Assembly: GCA_003009755.1 (NCBI GenBank)
Contig: PXUB01000041.1
Span: forward strand, 1-56,748
Direction: 5' to 3'
From: Thermoplasmatales archaeon SW_10_69_26
GTDB lineage: Archaea > Thermoplasmatota > SW-10-69-26
Length of the DNA: 56,748 nt
Made by a program: the position numbers and the translations under genes
Shown: positions 26,320-34,585 of the stretch, one piece after another
Numbering within the stretch: position 1 is the stretch's first letter
Layout: every line of letters starts with the position of its first letter
The notes under the pieces: generated by a model
Told to the model about the DNA's origin: nothing
The model's database searches: none
The model's input: the letters and a program-made list of their open reading frames with translations, nothing else

Positions 26320-28661
26320 GCCTGGTCCCCCCCGAGGCTGCGGGTGAGACCCTCGTGCCAGGCCTCGTAGGCGGTGTCCGGGTCGAGGGCCGCCAGCCGG
26401 TCGCCGCCGTGGTCGAACACGAGATCGCCCTCGCGCGTCTCGCCGATGCGCTGGGCGTGCAGCCCGGCCTCCTCAAGGTCCGTGATCAGCTCGTCGGCCT
26501 CGTCGGTCTCGAGCACCCAGCGGGTCGGCGTCTCGGCGAACATCGCCGCCGCCGGTTCGGGGTGGACCTGGGTGAGGTCCACCTGGAACCCGGTGTCGCC
26601 GCCGAACGCCATCTCGGCCAGCGCGGCGGCCAGGCCGCCCTCGCTGGGGTCGTGCACGGCGCTGACGCGCCCGTCCTCGACGGCGGAGACGACGGCTTCG
26701 ACGCTGCGGGTCAACGCGTCCAGGTCCACGTCGGGGACCTCGCCGCCGGCCTCGCGCGTCTGGCTGTACACCGAGCCGCCGAACTCGGCCGTGGTGCGGC
26801 CGACGACGACGATGTCGCCGCCCTTGAGGTCCGAGGTCGCGGTGTCGCGCACGTCCTCGACGATGCCGACGCCCAACAGGGAGGGCGTGGCGGGGACGGC
26901 GCCGGCGTGGCTCTCGTTGTACAGGGAGACGTTGCCGCTGGCGAAGGGGATCTCGAGCGCGCGAGCGCCCTCGCCCAGCGCCTCGGCCGAGCGTTCCAGC
27001 TTCCACATCCCCTCCGGCTTCTCGGGGTTGGGGAAGTTCAGGCAGTCGGCGATGGCGTCGGGGCGGGCGCCGGCGCAGGCGAGGTTGCGCGCCAGCTCGT
27101 CGATCGCGGCCAGGGATCCGCGGTAGGGATCGATCGCCGTCAGGGCCGGGTTGAGGCCGGCGGCGATCGCCAGGCCCTGCCAGCTGTCCGGCAGGGGCTT
27201 GACGACGGTGGCGTCGGCGTGCCCGTCGCTGTTGAGCTCGCCGACCCACGGCTCGACGACCGTCGAGGCGCGCACCGTGTGATCGTACTGGCGCAAGAGC
27301 GGGGCGCGGCAGGCCACGTTGTCGTGGCCCAGCACCTCGACGAGCGCCTTGTCCCAGGCCTCGGGGGCCCGCGGCGCCGGGCCCGGGTCGGGCTCCTCCG
27401 GCGCTTGGCTGGGGCGGTCGACCTCGGGGCCCTCGTACACGAACTCGGGGCCGAGCTCGAAGATCGGTTCGCCGTGCCAGCGCGCGGTGATCTGCTCGTC
27501 CTCGGTGGCTTCGCCGAGCTCGACGCACTCGACGTCCCACATGTCGAGGATCTCGCGGACGGCGTCGAGGTTCTCGGGGCTGACCGAGATCATCATGCGT
27601 TCCTGGGACTCGGAGACCCAGATCTCCCAGGGACGCATGCCCTCGGCCTTGCAGTGGACCTCGGAGAGCTCGATGTCGGCGCCGACGCCGGCCTCCTCGC
27701 ACATCTCGCCGACGGCGCACGAGAGCCCGCCGCCGCCCAGATCCTTCATGCCCTCCACGAGGTCAGCCTCGATGCACTCCAGGCAGGCGTGCAGCAGCGG
27801 CTCTTTGGTGATCGGGTCGCCCAGCTGGACGGCGGGGACCTGCTCCTCGCTGTCCTCGTCGAGCTCCTGGCTGGCGAACGTGACCCCGTGGATGCCGTCG
27901 CGGCCGGTCTTGCCGCCGGCCAGCAGCCAGACCGAGCCGGGGTCGCCGGAGGCGGACTCGATGATGTTGTCCCTCTCGCCGATGCCGACGCATCCGACGT
28001 TGACCAGGCAGTTGCTGGTGTAGTCCTCGTGGAAGTGGACCGAGCCGGCGAGGTTCGGGATGCCCACGCGGTTGCCGTAGTCGCTGATGCCGGAGACGAC
28101 ACCGTTCGTCAGGTAGACCGGGTGCTTGATGCCGCCGGGCACCTCGTCCTGGGGCGTGTCGGGCGGGCCGAAGTACAGCTGGTCGGCCAGGGCGACCGGC
28201 TGGCAGCCCATGCACGCGATGTCGCGCAGGATGCCGCCCACGCCGGTCGCGGCGCCGCCGTAGGGTTCGATCGCCGAGGGGTGGTTGTGGGACTCGATGC
28301 GCAGCGCGTACACGTGGTCGTCGTCGAACGCGAGCAGGCCGGCGTCCTGGCGGAGCAGGACGTCGTCGTCCTCGATCCCGAACACGTGCTCGCGCAGCAC
28401 CGGGCGGCTCGTCTTGTAGCAGCAGTGCTCGCTCCAGCCCTGGGCCAGCGCCTCGATCTCGATGAGGCGCGGGTTGCGGCCCAGCTGCTCGAAGTGGTCC
28501 TTGATCGCGGCGAGCTCGGCGGGCGCGAACCCCCAGCCGATCTCGTCGCTGGCCTGCTGGACGTCCTCGATCGGCGCCTCCAGCAGGCGCACGGTTTGGA
28601 CCTCACCCTCGTCGTAGGCGTCCGAGCGGACGGGTGCAAGCACCCCGTCCGGGACGGTCAT
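26316..28661 (-). CDS. purL: phosphoribosylformylglycinamidine synthase subunit PurL
   Basis: 781 residues from the ATG at 28661; this start overlaps the purS stop as ATGA and an extension to 28721 would run into purS. PurL is the ATP-dependent synthase that converts FGAR to FGAM, working as a complex with PurS and PurQ. Visible motifs: NPRLIEIEALAQGWSEHCCYK, ALRIESHNHPSAIEPYGGAATGVGGI, VGCVGIGERD, KDLGGGGLSCAVGEM, and in the second half FASGNVSLYNES and AVHDPSEGGLAAALAEM. This is the mid-size PurL of archaea and Gram-positive bacteria, not the large fused form. Confidence 0.96.
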   Translation of the reverse strand: MTVPDGVLAPVRSDAYDEGEVQTVRLLEAPIEDVQQASDEIGWGFAPAELAAIKDHFEQLGRNPRLIEIEALAQGWSEHCCYKTSRPVLREHVFGIEDDDVLLRQDAGLLAFDDDHVYALRIESHNHPSAIEPYGGAATGVGGILRDIACMGCQPVALADQLYFGPPDTPQDEVPGGIKHPVYLTNGVVSGISDYGNRVGIPNLAGSVHFHEDYTSNCLVNVGCVGIGERDNIIESASGDPGSVWLLAGGKTGRDGIHGVTFASQELDEDSEEQVPAVQLGDPITKEPLLHACLECIEADLVEGMKDLGGGGLSCAVGEMCEEAGVGADIELSEVHCKAEGMRPWEIWVSESQERMMISVSPENLDAVREILDMWDVECVELGEATEDEQITARWHGEPIFELGPEFVYEGPEVDRPSQAPEEPDPGPAPRAPEAWDKALVEVLGHDNVACRAPLLRQYDHTVRASTVVEPWVGELNSDGHADATVVKPLPDSWQGLAIAAGLNPALTAIDPYRGSLAAIDELARNLACAGARPDAIADCLNFPNPEKPEGMWKLERSAEALGEGARALEIPFASGNVSLYNESHAGAVPATPSLLGVGIVEDVRDTATSDLKGGDIVVVGRTTAEFGGSVYSQTREAGGEVPDVDLDALTRSVEAVVSAVEDGRVSAVHDPSEGGLAAALAEMAFGGDTGFQVDLTQVHPEPAAAMFAETPTRWVLETDEADELITDLEEAGLHAQRIGETREGDLVFDHGGDRLAALDPDTAYEAWHEGLTRSLGGDQA

Positions 28662-28906
28662 CGCTCGGTCACCTCGATGTCGTAGGTGTTGACCACGGGG
28701 TTGGCCAGCAGTTGGGTGCACATCTCCTCGACCCGCTGGCGGGCCCCGTCGGCGTCGTCGGCGTCGACCTCGAGTTGGAACGTCTTGGCCGAACGGACCG
28801 CCTCGACCTCGTCGAACCCGAGCAAGTGCAGCGCCTTCTGCGTGTTGGCGCCCTCGGGGTCGGCGACGCCTTCCTTGAAGCCCACCTGGACCTCGGCGAG
28901 GAACAT
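28658..28906 (-). CDS. purS: phosphoribosylformylglycinamidine synthase subunit PurS
   Basis: 82 residues from the ATG at 28906 (FLAEVQVGFKEGVADPEG start, then KALHLLGFDEVEAVRSAKTF and VEEMCTQLLANPVVNTYDIE). This fits the family exactly; the open frame to 28975 crosses a hairpin and is rejected. PurS is the small dimeric bridge of the PurS-PurL-PurQ complex. First gene of the operon purS-purL-purQ-endA, joined by ATGA and GTGA overlaps. A TATA-like GTAAAAAGG lies about 30 nt before the ATG, so the mRNA is probably leaderless. Confidence 0.93.
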   Translation of the reverse strand: MFLAEVQVGFKEGVADPEGANTQKALHLLGFDEVEAVRSAKTFQLEVDADDADGARQRVEEMCTQLLANPVVNTYDIEVTER

Positions 28907-28931
28907 CTCGCGCCAGCCAACCCCGGGGCGC

Positions 28932-28940
28932 GTAAAAAGG
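28932..28940 (-). promoter_or_regulatory. TATA box of the purSLQ-endA operon
   Basis: On the minus strand CCTTTTTAC is centred about 30 nt before the purS ATG. The same T-run follows a hairpin, so it may double as the terminator tract of the upstream gene. Confidence 0.5.
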
Positions 28941-28985
28941 CTTCGCGGCGTGCCCGCGTGGACGTGAGCGTCCACGCGCCGCGAA
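28932..28985 (-). terminator. hairpin plus T-tract after the 29001 gene
   Basis: Minus-strand stem TTCGCGGCG/CGCCGCGAA (28977-28985 with 28942-28950) with an inner GCGTGGAC/GTCCACGC stem, followed by CCTTTTTA. It lies 16 nt past the stop of the upstream gene. Confidence 0.6.
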
Positions 28986-29000
28986 CGCGCGAGCCCGACC

Positions 29001-29603
29001 CTAGTCCTCGTCCCGCCAGCGGGTGTAGGCTTCGACGGCGAAGGCGCCGACCGCGGTCAGGCTCAGCCCGGCCAGCGCCGGGTCGACGGGGAGGCCATCG
29101 GTTGACCCCTCGCCGGTCGGCGCCGGGGCCTCGTCGTCCCGCGCCGGGCCCCCGCCCTCCGCTGGAGCCGGTCGCTGGGTGGTGCCGGGCGCCCCGGCGG
29201 GGGACCGATCGCCCCGATCGGGGCGGGCAGCCTCCTCGCGGTCCTCGCCGCCCGGTGGGCCGGTCTCGTTGGATGCCTGCCAGGGACGGTCGACGGGCAC
29301 GAGCAGGCCGGTCCCGTTGGCGGCGACGAGCAGCCGCCCTTCGCCCTGGACGGTCAGCGTCGTCACGTTGGTGTACCCACGCCAGGAGCTCGAGCGTTCG
29401 AGGATGCGACCTTCGCCCGAAAGCGGCTCGCCTCCGAGCGTGAGGTTGCCACCGAGGGCGCGGACGTGGATGGCGTCGGGCGAACGCACGCGCAGCTCTC
29501 GACCGTCGCCCTCCGCGGCGTCGTGCACCAGGCTCACCGCTTGCCCGCCGGTCGAGGTGACCACGAGGACCAGCAGGGCTCCCAGCAGCGCGTGAGGCCT
29601 CAG
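29001..29603 (-). CDS. membrane-anchored secreted protein, probable CTG start
   Basis: About 200 residues. No ATG, GTG or TTG is available in frame near the start; a CTG at 29603 overlaps the TGA of the upstream gene as CTGA, mirroring the ATGA and GTGA couplings elsewhere in this window. From it the protein reads LRPHALLGALLVLVVTSTGG, a good signal peptide, then a beta-rich part with NVTTLTVQGEGRLLVAANGTG, a disordered Pro/Glu/Arg linker, and a C-terminal helix PALAGLSLTAVGAFAVEAYTR followed by charged residues, i.e. a membrane anchor. The frame remains open far upstream but that part is antisense-like Arg/Pro sequence. No family recognised. Likely a partner of the 775-residue secreted protein it is coupled to. 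Confidence 0.6.
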   Translation of the reverse strand: MRPHALLGALLVLVVTSTGGQAVSLVHDAAEGDGRELRVRSPDAIHVRALGGNLTLGGEPLSGEGRILERSSSWRGYTNVTTLTVQGEGRLLVAANGTGLLVPVDRPWQASNETGPPGGEDREEAARPDRGDRSPAGAPGTTQRPAPAEGGGPARDDEAPAPTGEGSTDGLPVDPALAGLSLTAVGAFAVEAYTRWRDED

Positions 29604-31927
29604 GGGACCACCCCGGCGACCGTGAGCTCGAGCCGAGCCTGGCCGGGCTCGTGAGCCTCCAGCTCGACGGGGAGACCGCGGGTCTGTCCCGGCCCGAGGC
29701 TGAAGCCCAGCGCTCGGCCCTCGGGGACCCACGTGGTCCCGTTCCCGGCCCGGGCGGAGACGTTGGCCTCGGTGGCGAGCTGGATCTGGACCCCCTCGAG
29801 GGCGAGGTTGCCGAGGTTCGTGACGTTCACCTCGACGGTGCGAGGCTCCCCGGCGTCCAGCTGGAGGGCCTCGGGGCCGTCGACGCCGAGGCGCACGATC
29901 TCGCCGACGTGAACGGGGACCTCGTGCACCCGCCCGTCGTCGAGGTGTAGTTGGACCGCGTACCGGCCGGGCGTCGAGCCGGCTGGGACCTGGAGCTTGG
30001 TCAGCCCCTCCTCGGGGCGTTGGATCGACCAATCGGGGTCCCCGGGCCCGGCGAGCTGGACCTGGGAGACGTTCACGGGACCGGTGTTCGGATCGTAGGC
30101 ATCGTGGACGAGCGCGAGCTCGTGCGCCCCGGCGGGATGGACGAGCACGGGCGTCGTCGTCGCCACCCCGTCGAGCACCGGGTGGACGTCGACCTGGGCG
30201 GGTCGCTGGGGGACCGTGCGGGTGAGGGTGGCCGCCGAGGTCGGTGGGGCCTGGCTGGTGTTGAGCGAGGCCTCCACGGTGAGGGTGCTCTGCGCGGGCA
30301 GCTCGGGCAGGTCGGGCCGCCAAGCGCCGGCCTCGGCGAGGGTCTGGTTCGCGATCGAGGTCCCGTTGCGTGCGAGGCGGAGATCGAGGTGGGCCTCGTC
30401 GGGGACGTTGGTCGTCGCCACGTCGACCGGCCAGGGCTCGTGGGCGCGGGGCGGGCCGGCGTCGAGCTGCACCCGGTAGAGCTCGAAGGGGGCCGTCGCG
30501 AGGAGATCGCCGGAGGCAGCCTCGTACACCGACAGACGGTAGTCGCGGAGCTGGGCCTCGCTGGGCGGCTGGACGTGGACCGGCACCCGCGCCCACCCAG
30601 GCCCGATCGTGGCGGGCTCGTCCGCGGGCCAGGTGACCGTGCTCGTCGGCGCGGTGCCGTTGCTGGCGCCCGCGTGGGAACCGATCTCGACCGCGAAGCC
30701 CTCGGCCTCGGCCGACCCGTACCGGGCGCCCTTGTAGACGGTCCAGCTCACGTCGGGTAGGCCCTCGATCGGGCCCGGGTCCATCGGGGTGGAGCCGAAG
30801 TTGGGGTCCTCGATCGTGAGGTTGCCCTGCCAGCCGCGGTCCTCGCGGGTCGTGCGATCGGGGCCGGACAGGGTCGTGGTGGCGGTGCGGTCGGGGACGT
30901 GCACGGTGCGCTTGGTCTGGGCCTCGCCGGCGCGTGCCTGGACTTGGAGGGGGCCCGCGGGGAGGGGGGCGTGGGCGAAGGTGTGCTCGGCGACGCCGTC
31001 ACCGTCGGCGGTCACGATCGTCTCGGCCAGCGGGATCGCCTCGTCGTTGGCTGGGCGTGTGACGGTGACGTTGACGTGGTCGGTGCCGTCGGCTTGGATC
31101 CGCGTCGTGATCGTCTCGCCAGGGGCCTTGTGCTTGCCATCCTCGTTCACCGGGTCCTCGGTCAACGAGAGGCTGGCGTTGGCCCGGTCGACGACGAGAT
31201 CGATCGCCAGCGTGTCGCCATCGGGGGGTTCGGGGACGGTCACCTGCGTGGAACCGTTCCAGGCGTGCACGCGCGGACCGGTGGCCTCGGCCGTGATCGT
31301 ATAGGTTCCGCTGCCTTGCAGGGCCAACAGCTCGCGCGTGGCTGTGGAACCGTCGGCGGTGAGCTGGAGGGGATCGGGCTGGAAGCCGCGGGTCCCGTCG
31401 ACGAGGTGGGCTTCGAGAGCGAGGTCGACCTGGGCCTGGTCGAGGTTCCGCGGGGTCAAGGTGACGTTCAGCGGGAACCGGTAGCCCTCGGCTGTGCCCG
31501 CGGCGAGGCTGCCGGCGAGCTCGTCGGGTTGCACGGTCAACGCGTCGGTCCACGTGTCCGATCGACCCACGGCAGGATCGGCGTGGACCTCGATCGGCCA
31601 CGTTCGAGGCTCGCGGGGCTGGCAATGCAGTTGGGTCCGGGCTCGCCCCGTCGCGGGATCGAGTTGCAGGCGCTTGTCGGCCAGCCGGCAGCCGGCCTCC
31701 TCGCCGGTGGCGAGCTCGAGTTCGACCTCGCCCGGGCCGGGCGCGGGCTCGTCGGCCATTTGGCGTTGCACGGTGAGCGTGGTGGTCTGCTCGGCCCCGG
31801 CCGGCATCGGAGCCAACGGCTCGCCGTCGAGGGACACCTCGAGAGGTGAGGCTTGCTGGGCGGGATCCAGCGCTTGGGAGAGGGCGGGCGCTGCCGTGAG
31901 CGTGAGGACGAGCACGAGGACGCGCAT
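29600..31927 (-). CDS. secreted NEW3/CARDB-type multi-domain protein
   Basis: 775 residues from the ATG at 31927, which gives a clean signal peptide (RVLVLVLTLTAAPALSQA); an upstream TTG at 31972 would spoil it. The mature protein is a chain of Ig-like beta domains with repeated words such as TTTLTVQRQ, ATRELLALQGSGTYTITAEA and EHTFAHAPLPAGPLQVQARA. The last ~90 residues, with RTVEVNVTNLGNLALEGVQI and FSLGPGQTRGLPVELEA, match the NEW3/alpha-galactosidase-associated type of fold. There is no anchor of its own; the downstream coupled gene has one, so the two may form a surface complex. Many N-x-S/T sites. No catalytic motif seen. Confidence 0.75.
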   Translation of the reverse strand: MRVLVLVLTLTAAPALSQALDPAQQASPLEVSLDGEPLAPMPAGAEQTTTLTVQRQMADEPAPGPGEVELELATGEEAGCRLADKRLQLDPATGRARTQLHCQPREPRTWPIEVHADPAVGRSDTWTDALTVQPDELAGSLAAGTAEGYRFPLNVTLTPRNLDQAQVDLALEAHLVDGTRGFQPDPLQLTADGSTATRELLALQGSGTYTITAEATGPRVHAWNGSTQVTVPEPPDGDTLAIDLVVDRANASLSLTEDPVNEDGKHKAPGETITTRIQADGTDHVNVTVTRPANDEAIPLAETIVTADGDGVAEHTFAHAPLPAGPLQVQARAGEAQTKRTVHVPDRTATTTLSGPDRTTREDRGWQGNLTIEDPNFGSTPMDPGPIEGLPDVSWTVYKGARYGSAEAEGFAVEIGSHAGASNGTAPTSTVTWPADEPATIGPGWARVPVHVQPPSEAQLRDYRLSVYEAASGDLLATAPFELYRVQLDAGPPRAHEPWPVDVATTNVPDEAHLDLRLARNGTSIANQTLAEAGAWRPDLPELPAQSTLTVEASLNTSQAPPTSAATLTRTVPQRPAQVDVHPVLDGVATTTPVLVHPAGAHELALVHDAYDPNTGPVNVSQVQLAGPGDPDWSIQRPEEGLTKLQVPAGSTPGRYAVQLHLDDGRVHEVPVHVGEIVRLGVDGPEALQLDAGEPRTVEVNVTNLGNLALEGVQIQLATEANVSARAGNGTTWVPEGRALGFSLGPGQTRGLPVELEAHEPGQARLELTVAGVVP

Positions 31928-32329
31928 ACCGGCGCGGGCTCGGCGCAGACCATGGGCGTTGTCCGGGCCCAATGTGCCCGGGTCATGCTGCCTGCGGATC
32001 GGCAGATCAGCTGCCGCTGGCGCGCTCGCGCAGCCGGCGTTCGCACTCTGTGGGGCCCCGCGATCGTCGCATCCTGGAGACCGTCGACCAGAGCTTTTCC
32101 GATGGGGAGCTCATCGCCAGGCGTGCCCTCGCGGCGAACCGCCTACCCGTCGACCGTGCTGGAGGACGTGCAGGCCCAAGCCCAGCAGGCCGAGAGCGTG
32201 CTCCAGGAGGCCCTGAACCGGCTCGAGCAGGAGACCGTCGAGGACGTCAACCGCGCCGACGGACTCCCTGGCCGAGGTCGAGGCTCTCGTCGAGGAGATG
32301 CTCGCCGAGGAGTGAACAACCTCGACTGC
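31928..32329. other. decayed region, possible broken coiled-coil gene
   Basis: No intact gene. On the plus strand 32160-32255 reads VLEDVQAQAQQAESVLQEAL and NRLEQETVEDVNRAD, an acidic coiled coil; after a frame change the DNA at 32265-32314 reads DSLAEVEALVEEMLAEE followed by a stop. The pieces join well if about one base is removed near 32262, so this may be a frameshifted small gene. Family unknown. 31928-32100 shows nothing. Confidence 0.35.
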
Positions 32330-32760
32330 CCGACGCACGGAAGAGGTCGGCGTGCCCGCGTTCCCGATGGTGACGGGGTCCCGCGGCGTGCACGTGCTGG
32401 TGCCCGTCGAACCGGTGACCGAGCGCGAGCACGTCAAGGCCTTCGCGAACCAGCTCGCCGACGTGCTCGTCGGCCGCGACCAGGAGGCCTACACGAGCAC
32501 GCTGGCCAAGGCCGGCCGCGGCCAGCGACTGTTCGTCGACACGCTGTGCAACGCGCGCTCGCAGACGACCATCTGCCCCTAAGCCCACGCGCCAACCCCG
32601 GGCGCTCCCGTCGCGACACCGATCACGCGCGAGGAGCTGGCCGACGAGGACATGCGCCCGGACGCGTTCACGATCGCAACCTTCGCCAAACGGCTCGCCG
32701 AGCCGGACCCGTGGGCCGGTTGGCGGGACGAGGCGATCCGGTTGACGGCCCAGCCCAGCT
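32330..32760 (+). pseudogene. LigD-type primase-polymerase domain remnant
   Basis: The plus strand reads EEVGVPAFPMVTGSRGVHVL then VPVEPVTEREHVKAFANQLA, TLAKAGRGQRLFVDTLCNAR and SQTTICP, then TAA at 32580. Past the stop the same frame gives GAPVATPITREELADEDMRP and DAFTIATFAKRLAEPDPWAG. These match in order the conserved second half of the LigD polymerase domain (F-P-K/M-T-S-G-x-x-G-L-H-V, G-R-V-F-V-D-x-x-R-N, G-A-P-V-A-T-P, F-T-I). The N-terminal half with the catalytic aspartates is absent and the stop, probably from a pair of compensating one-base indels around 32580 and 32600, breaks the rest. A dead gene of NHEJ type. Confidence 0.7.
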
Positions 32761-33313
32761 ATGTCGCCCGGTCACGGGACGTGGTGGGCCCGGTGCTGGT
32801 GTTCGCGCTCGACCCGGAGACCGCCGGGGAGCTCGAGGGGCGGGCGGGAACCGAGGTCAAGACGTCCTACCGGGACGCCGATCACGACGACGAGGAGACG
32901 ATCGAGGAGCTGGCGGTGCTGGAGGAGATCCTGGTGGATCCCCAGGTCGAGCAGGCGCCTTTCACGCAGCTCGCCTCGAGATCCGTGGGAGAGACCTGTT
33001 CTGCACTCGGTGGCTCCTGCACGCGGCAGGTCGTCGAGTCCTGGATCAGCAAGGCCTCGAACCGGGCCGGGCGGTCGCTCAACTCGCGGCCCCCAAGCTC
33101 GCTGAGCTCGGTGATGCCACGTTACGCACGCTTGGGGGAACGCGACGAGTTCGGGCAGTTTAGCCGACGGTGCCTGGATCCTGACCCTTCGGCAAGAAGG
33201 TGCCTTTAACCTCCGGCCGCCCCCGGATTTATCTGTCAGTCGGTGGACGGACGCTGATGCTGATGGTGGAAAGGGGATTCCGGCGGCTTTGGCGGCCGCC
33301 TCGCGTCGGCGCC
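32761..33313. other. decayed coding-like DNA, unidentified
   Basis: The frame after the LigD remnant stays open to 33209 and reads DVVGPVLVFALDPETAGELE then acidic EETIEELAVLEEILVDPQ, which looks coding but matches no family I know. Around 32980-33160 a different plus frame reads LEIRGRDLFCTRWLLHAAG and AVAQLAAPKLAELGDATL, again coding-like and then stopped. Probably remains of one or two genes disrupted with the LigD fragment. Confidence 0.3.
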
Positions 33314-33712
33314 TCATTCGGACTCTCGCTCCTCGTCGAGGCGAGCGATCAACGCGGCGCCCGTCTCGACCAGTGGAGTGGAATCGTCGACGGACAGCCC
33401 CGGGCCGCCGGCTCCGGGGTAGCGCTCCTCGCGGTAGGCTTGGGTAGCGATCTCGCAAACGCGACGCTGCTGGGAGAGGTGCGCGAGGTGCTCGGCGGCT
33501 TCGTCGAGGAGGTAGCCGAGGTCGTGGGTACGCTCGAGCGTCCAGCCGGTGCTCAACAGGTAGCCCTTCAGCGCCTTCTCGATGGCTTGCTGGAGTTGGG
33601 CCAGGACCACGCGGGCGGGGACATCGCTGGCCATGCTGAGCACGCGGGCCGCCTGGAGGTCCCCGTCGGCTCGCTGGAACCACTCGTCCACGTACTCGGG
33701 GTCAGGCGGCAC
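33314..33712 (-). CDS. HEPN-domain protein, putative toxin
   Basis: 132 residues, GTG start overlapping the MNT gene by 11 nt. HEPN pattern: N-terminal helix EYVDEWFQRADGDLQAARVL, then FHFQ-like core VVLAQLQQAIEKALKGYLL, then RTHDLGYLLDEAAEHL. The usual R-x4-6-H RNase motif is represented by ERTHDL (Arg-Thr-His), which is shortened, so nuclease activity is uncertain. With the adjacent nucleotidyltransferase it forms an MNT-HEPN module, in which the MNT protein neutralises the HEPN RNase by AMP/NMP transfer. Confidence 0.85.
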   Translation of the reverse strand: MPPDPEYVDEWFQRADGDLQAARVLSMASDVPARVVLAQLQQAIEKALKGYLLSTGWTLERTHDLGYLLDEAAEHLAHLSQQRRVCEIATQAYREERYPGAGGPGLSVDDSTPLVETGAALIARLDEERESE

Positions 33713-34031
33713 TGAGCCGTCGCCCCCGGTCGAGGATCTCCTCGATGAACGGGTCCCCGATCTCGCGTCGCTCGTCGAGCTCGTCGGGGGTGAGCACGAG
33801 GACGTCGAAGGGGACCCGCTGGCGGTCGCCGGCCAGGAGGTTGCGGAATCGAAGCCAGCGCTCGGTCCCCTCCTCGTCGGTGTGCGCCACGATGAGGAGG
33901 TCTACGTCCGAGTCCTCGTCGGGGCTGCCCCAGGCGTGGGAGCCGTAGAGGATCACGGTCTCGACGTCGGGCTGGTCCGCCAACCTCTGGGCGGCCTCGT
34001 CGAGGAACCGTTGCACCGACGACCGGCTCAT
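33702..34031 (-). CDS. MNT-type nucleotidyltransferase, putative antitoxin
   Basis: 109 residues. The nucleotidyltransferase motif ILYGSHAWGSPDEDSDVDLL contains GS and D-x-D; the third acidic residue lies in VPFDVLVLTPDEL. This is the minimal nucleotidyltransferase partner of HEPN toxins. It precedes and overlaps the HEPN gene. An ACTTAAG box about 30 nt before the ATG suggests a leaderless transcript. Confidence 0.88.
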   Translation of the reverse strand: MSRSSVQRFLDEAAQRLADQPDVETVILYGSHAWGSPDEDSDVDLLIVAHTDEEGTERWLRFRNLLAGDRQRVPFDVLVLTPDELDERREIGDPFIEEILDRGRRLSAA

Positions 34032-34056
34032 CGAATCCGTCGTAGGCGGTCCCGAG

Positions 34057-34063
34057 ACTTAAG
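34057..34063 (-). promoter_or_regulatory. TATA-like box of the MNT-HEPN pair
   Basis: CTTAAGT on the minus strand, 26-32 nt before the MNT start codon, in otherwise GC-rich DNA. Confidence 0.4.
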
Positions 34064-34314
34064 GGTGTCTTTCCGTCCGGTATCAGGTGTAGACCGCCAT
34101 CGGGCGGCGGGGATCAGACGTTCTCACACGGCCGCACGTTCCCCTCTTCCCGACCTCGCCCGCCGTCGCTCCCAACCGAGACGACTGAGCCAGCGTGTCC
34201 GCCGTTCCCTGCGGGTCCGCCGTCGCCGCCGTCTTGACCATCCTCGCCGGCTGGGCCCGGGAGAGTGCCGGCCCCGCCGTCAGCTCTCTGCACGATCTGG
34301 GTGGACGCTTAGAG

Positions 34315-34388
34315 AGCCACCGGAGGGATTCGAACCCTCGACCCGCTCCTTACAAGGGAGCTGCTCTCCCGGACTGAGCTACGGTGGC
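34315..34388 (-). tRNA. tRNA-Thr (TGT)
   Basis: 74-nt cloverleaf: acceptor GCCACCG/CGGTGGC, discriminator U, D stem GCTC/GAGC with loop AGTCCGGGA, anticodon stem GCTCC/GGAGC with loop CTTGTAA (anticodon TGT), T arm GAGGG-TTCGAAT-CCCTC. No intron and no encoded CCA. Confidence 0.94.
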
Positions 34389-34417
34389 GAGGCCCAGCTT
34401 CGCGAAGCAGCGACCCC

Positions 34418-34425
34418 TATTTGAG
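34418..34425 (-). promoter_or_regulatory. TATA box of tRNA-Thr(TGT)
   Basis: CTCAAATAG on the minus strand about 30 nt before the tRNA 5' end. The ~200 bp from here to the Trm5-like gene hold nothing else recognisable. Confidence 0.5.
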
Positions 34426-34585
34426 GCCGGTGGTCGGGGGTTCGCGGTCAGCGGTAACAGTGCCCCGGTGGGCCGCGGTCCATCGTCCCGGCCCAGAGGC
34501 CGACCGACGCGGGTTGTCGTGTCCTCACGGCTCGTCGGCCGGTCCCGAGTCGCCAGCGCCTGCCAAGGCCCGCCTGGGCGGTCCG

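Noticed and set aside
26355-28685. 776-residue plus-strand open frame opposite purL
   Set aside because: Antisense shadow of a well-conserved gene; such long shadows are expected at this GC content and codon bias.
29604-30596. 330-residue N-terminal extension of the 200-residue anchored protein
   Set aside because: Overlaps the 775-residue secreted protein in another frame and is Arg/Pro/Gly-rich low-complexity sequence.
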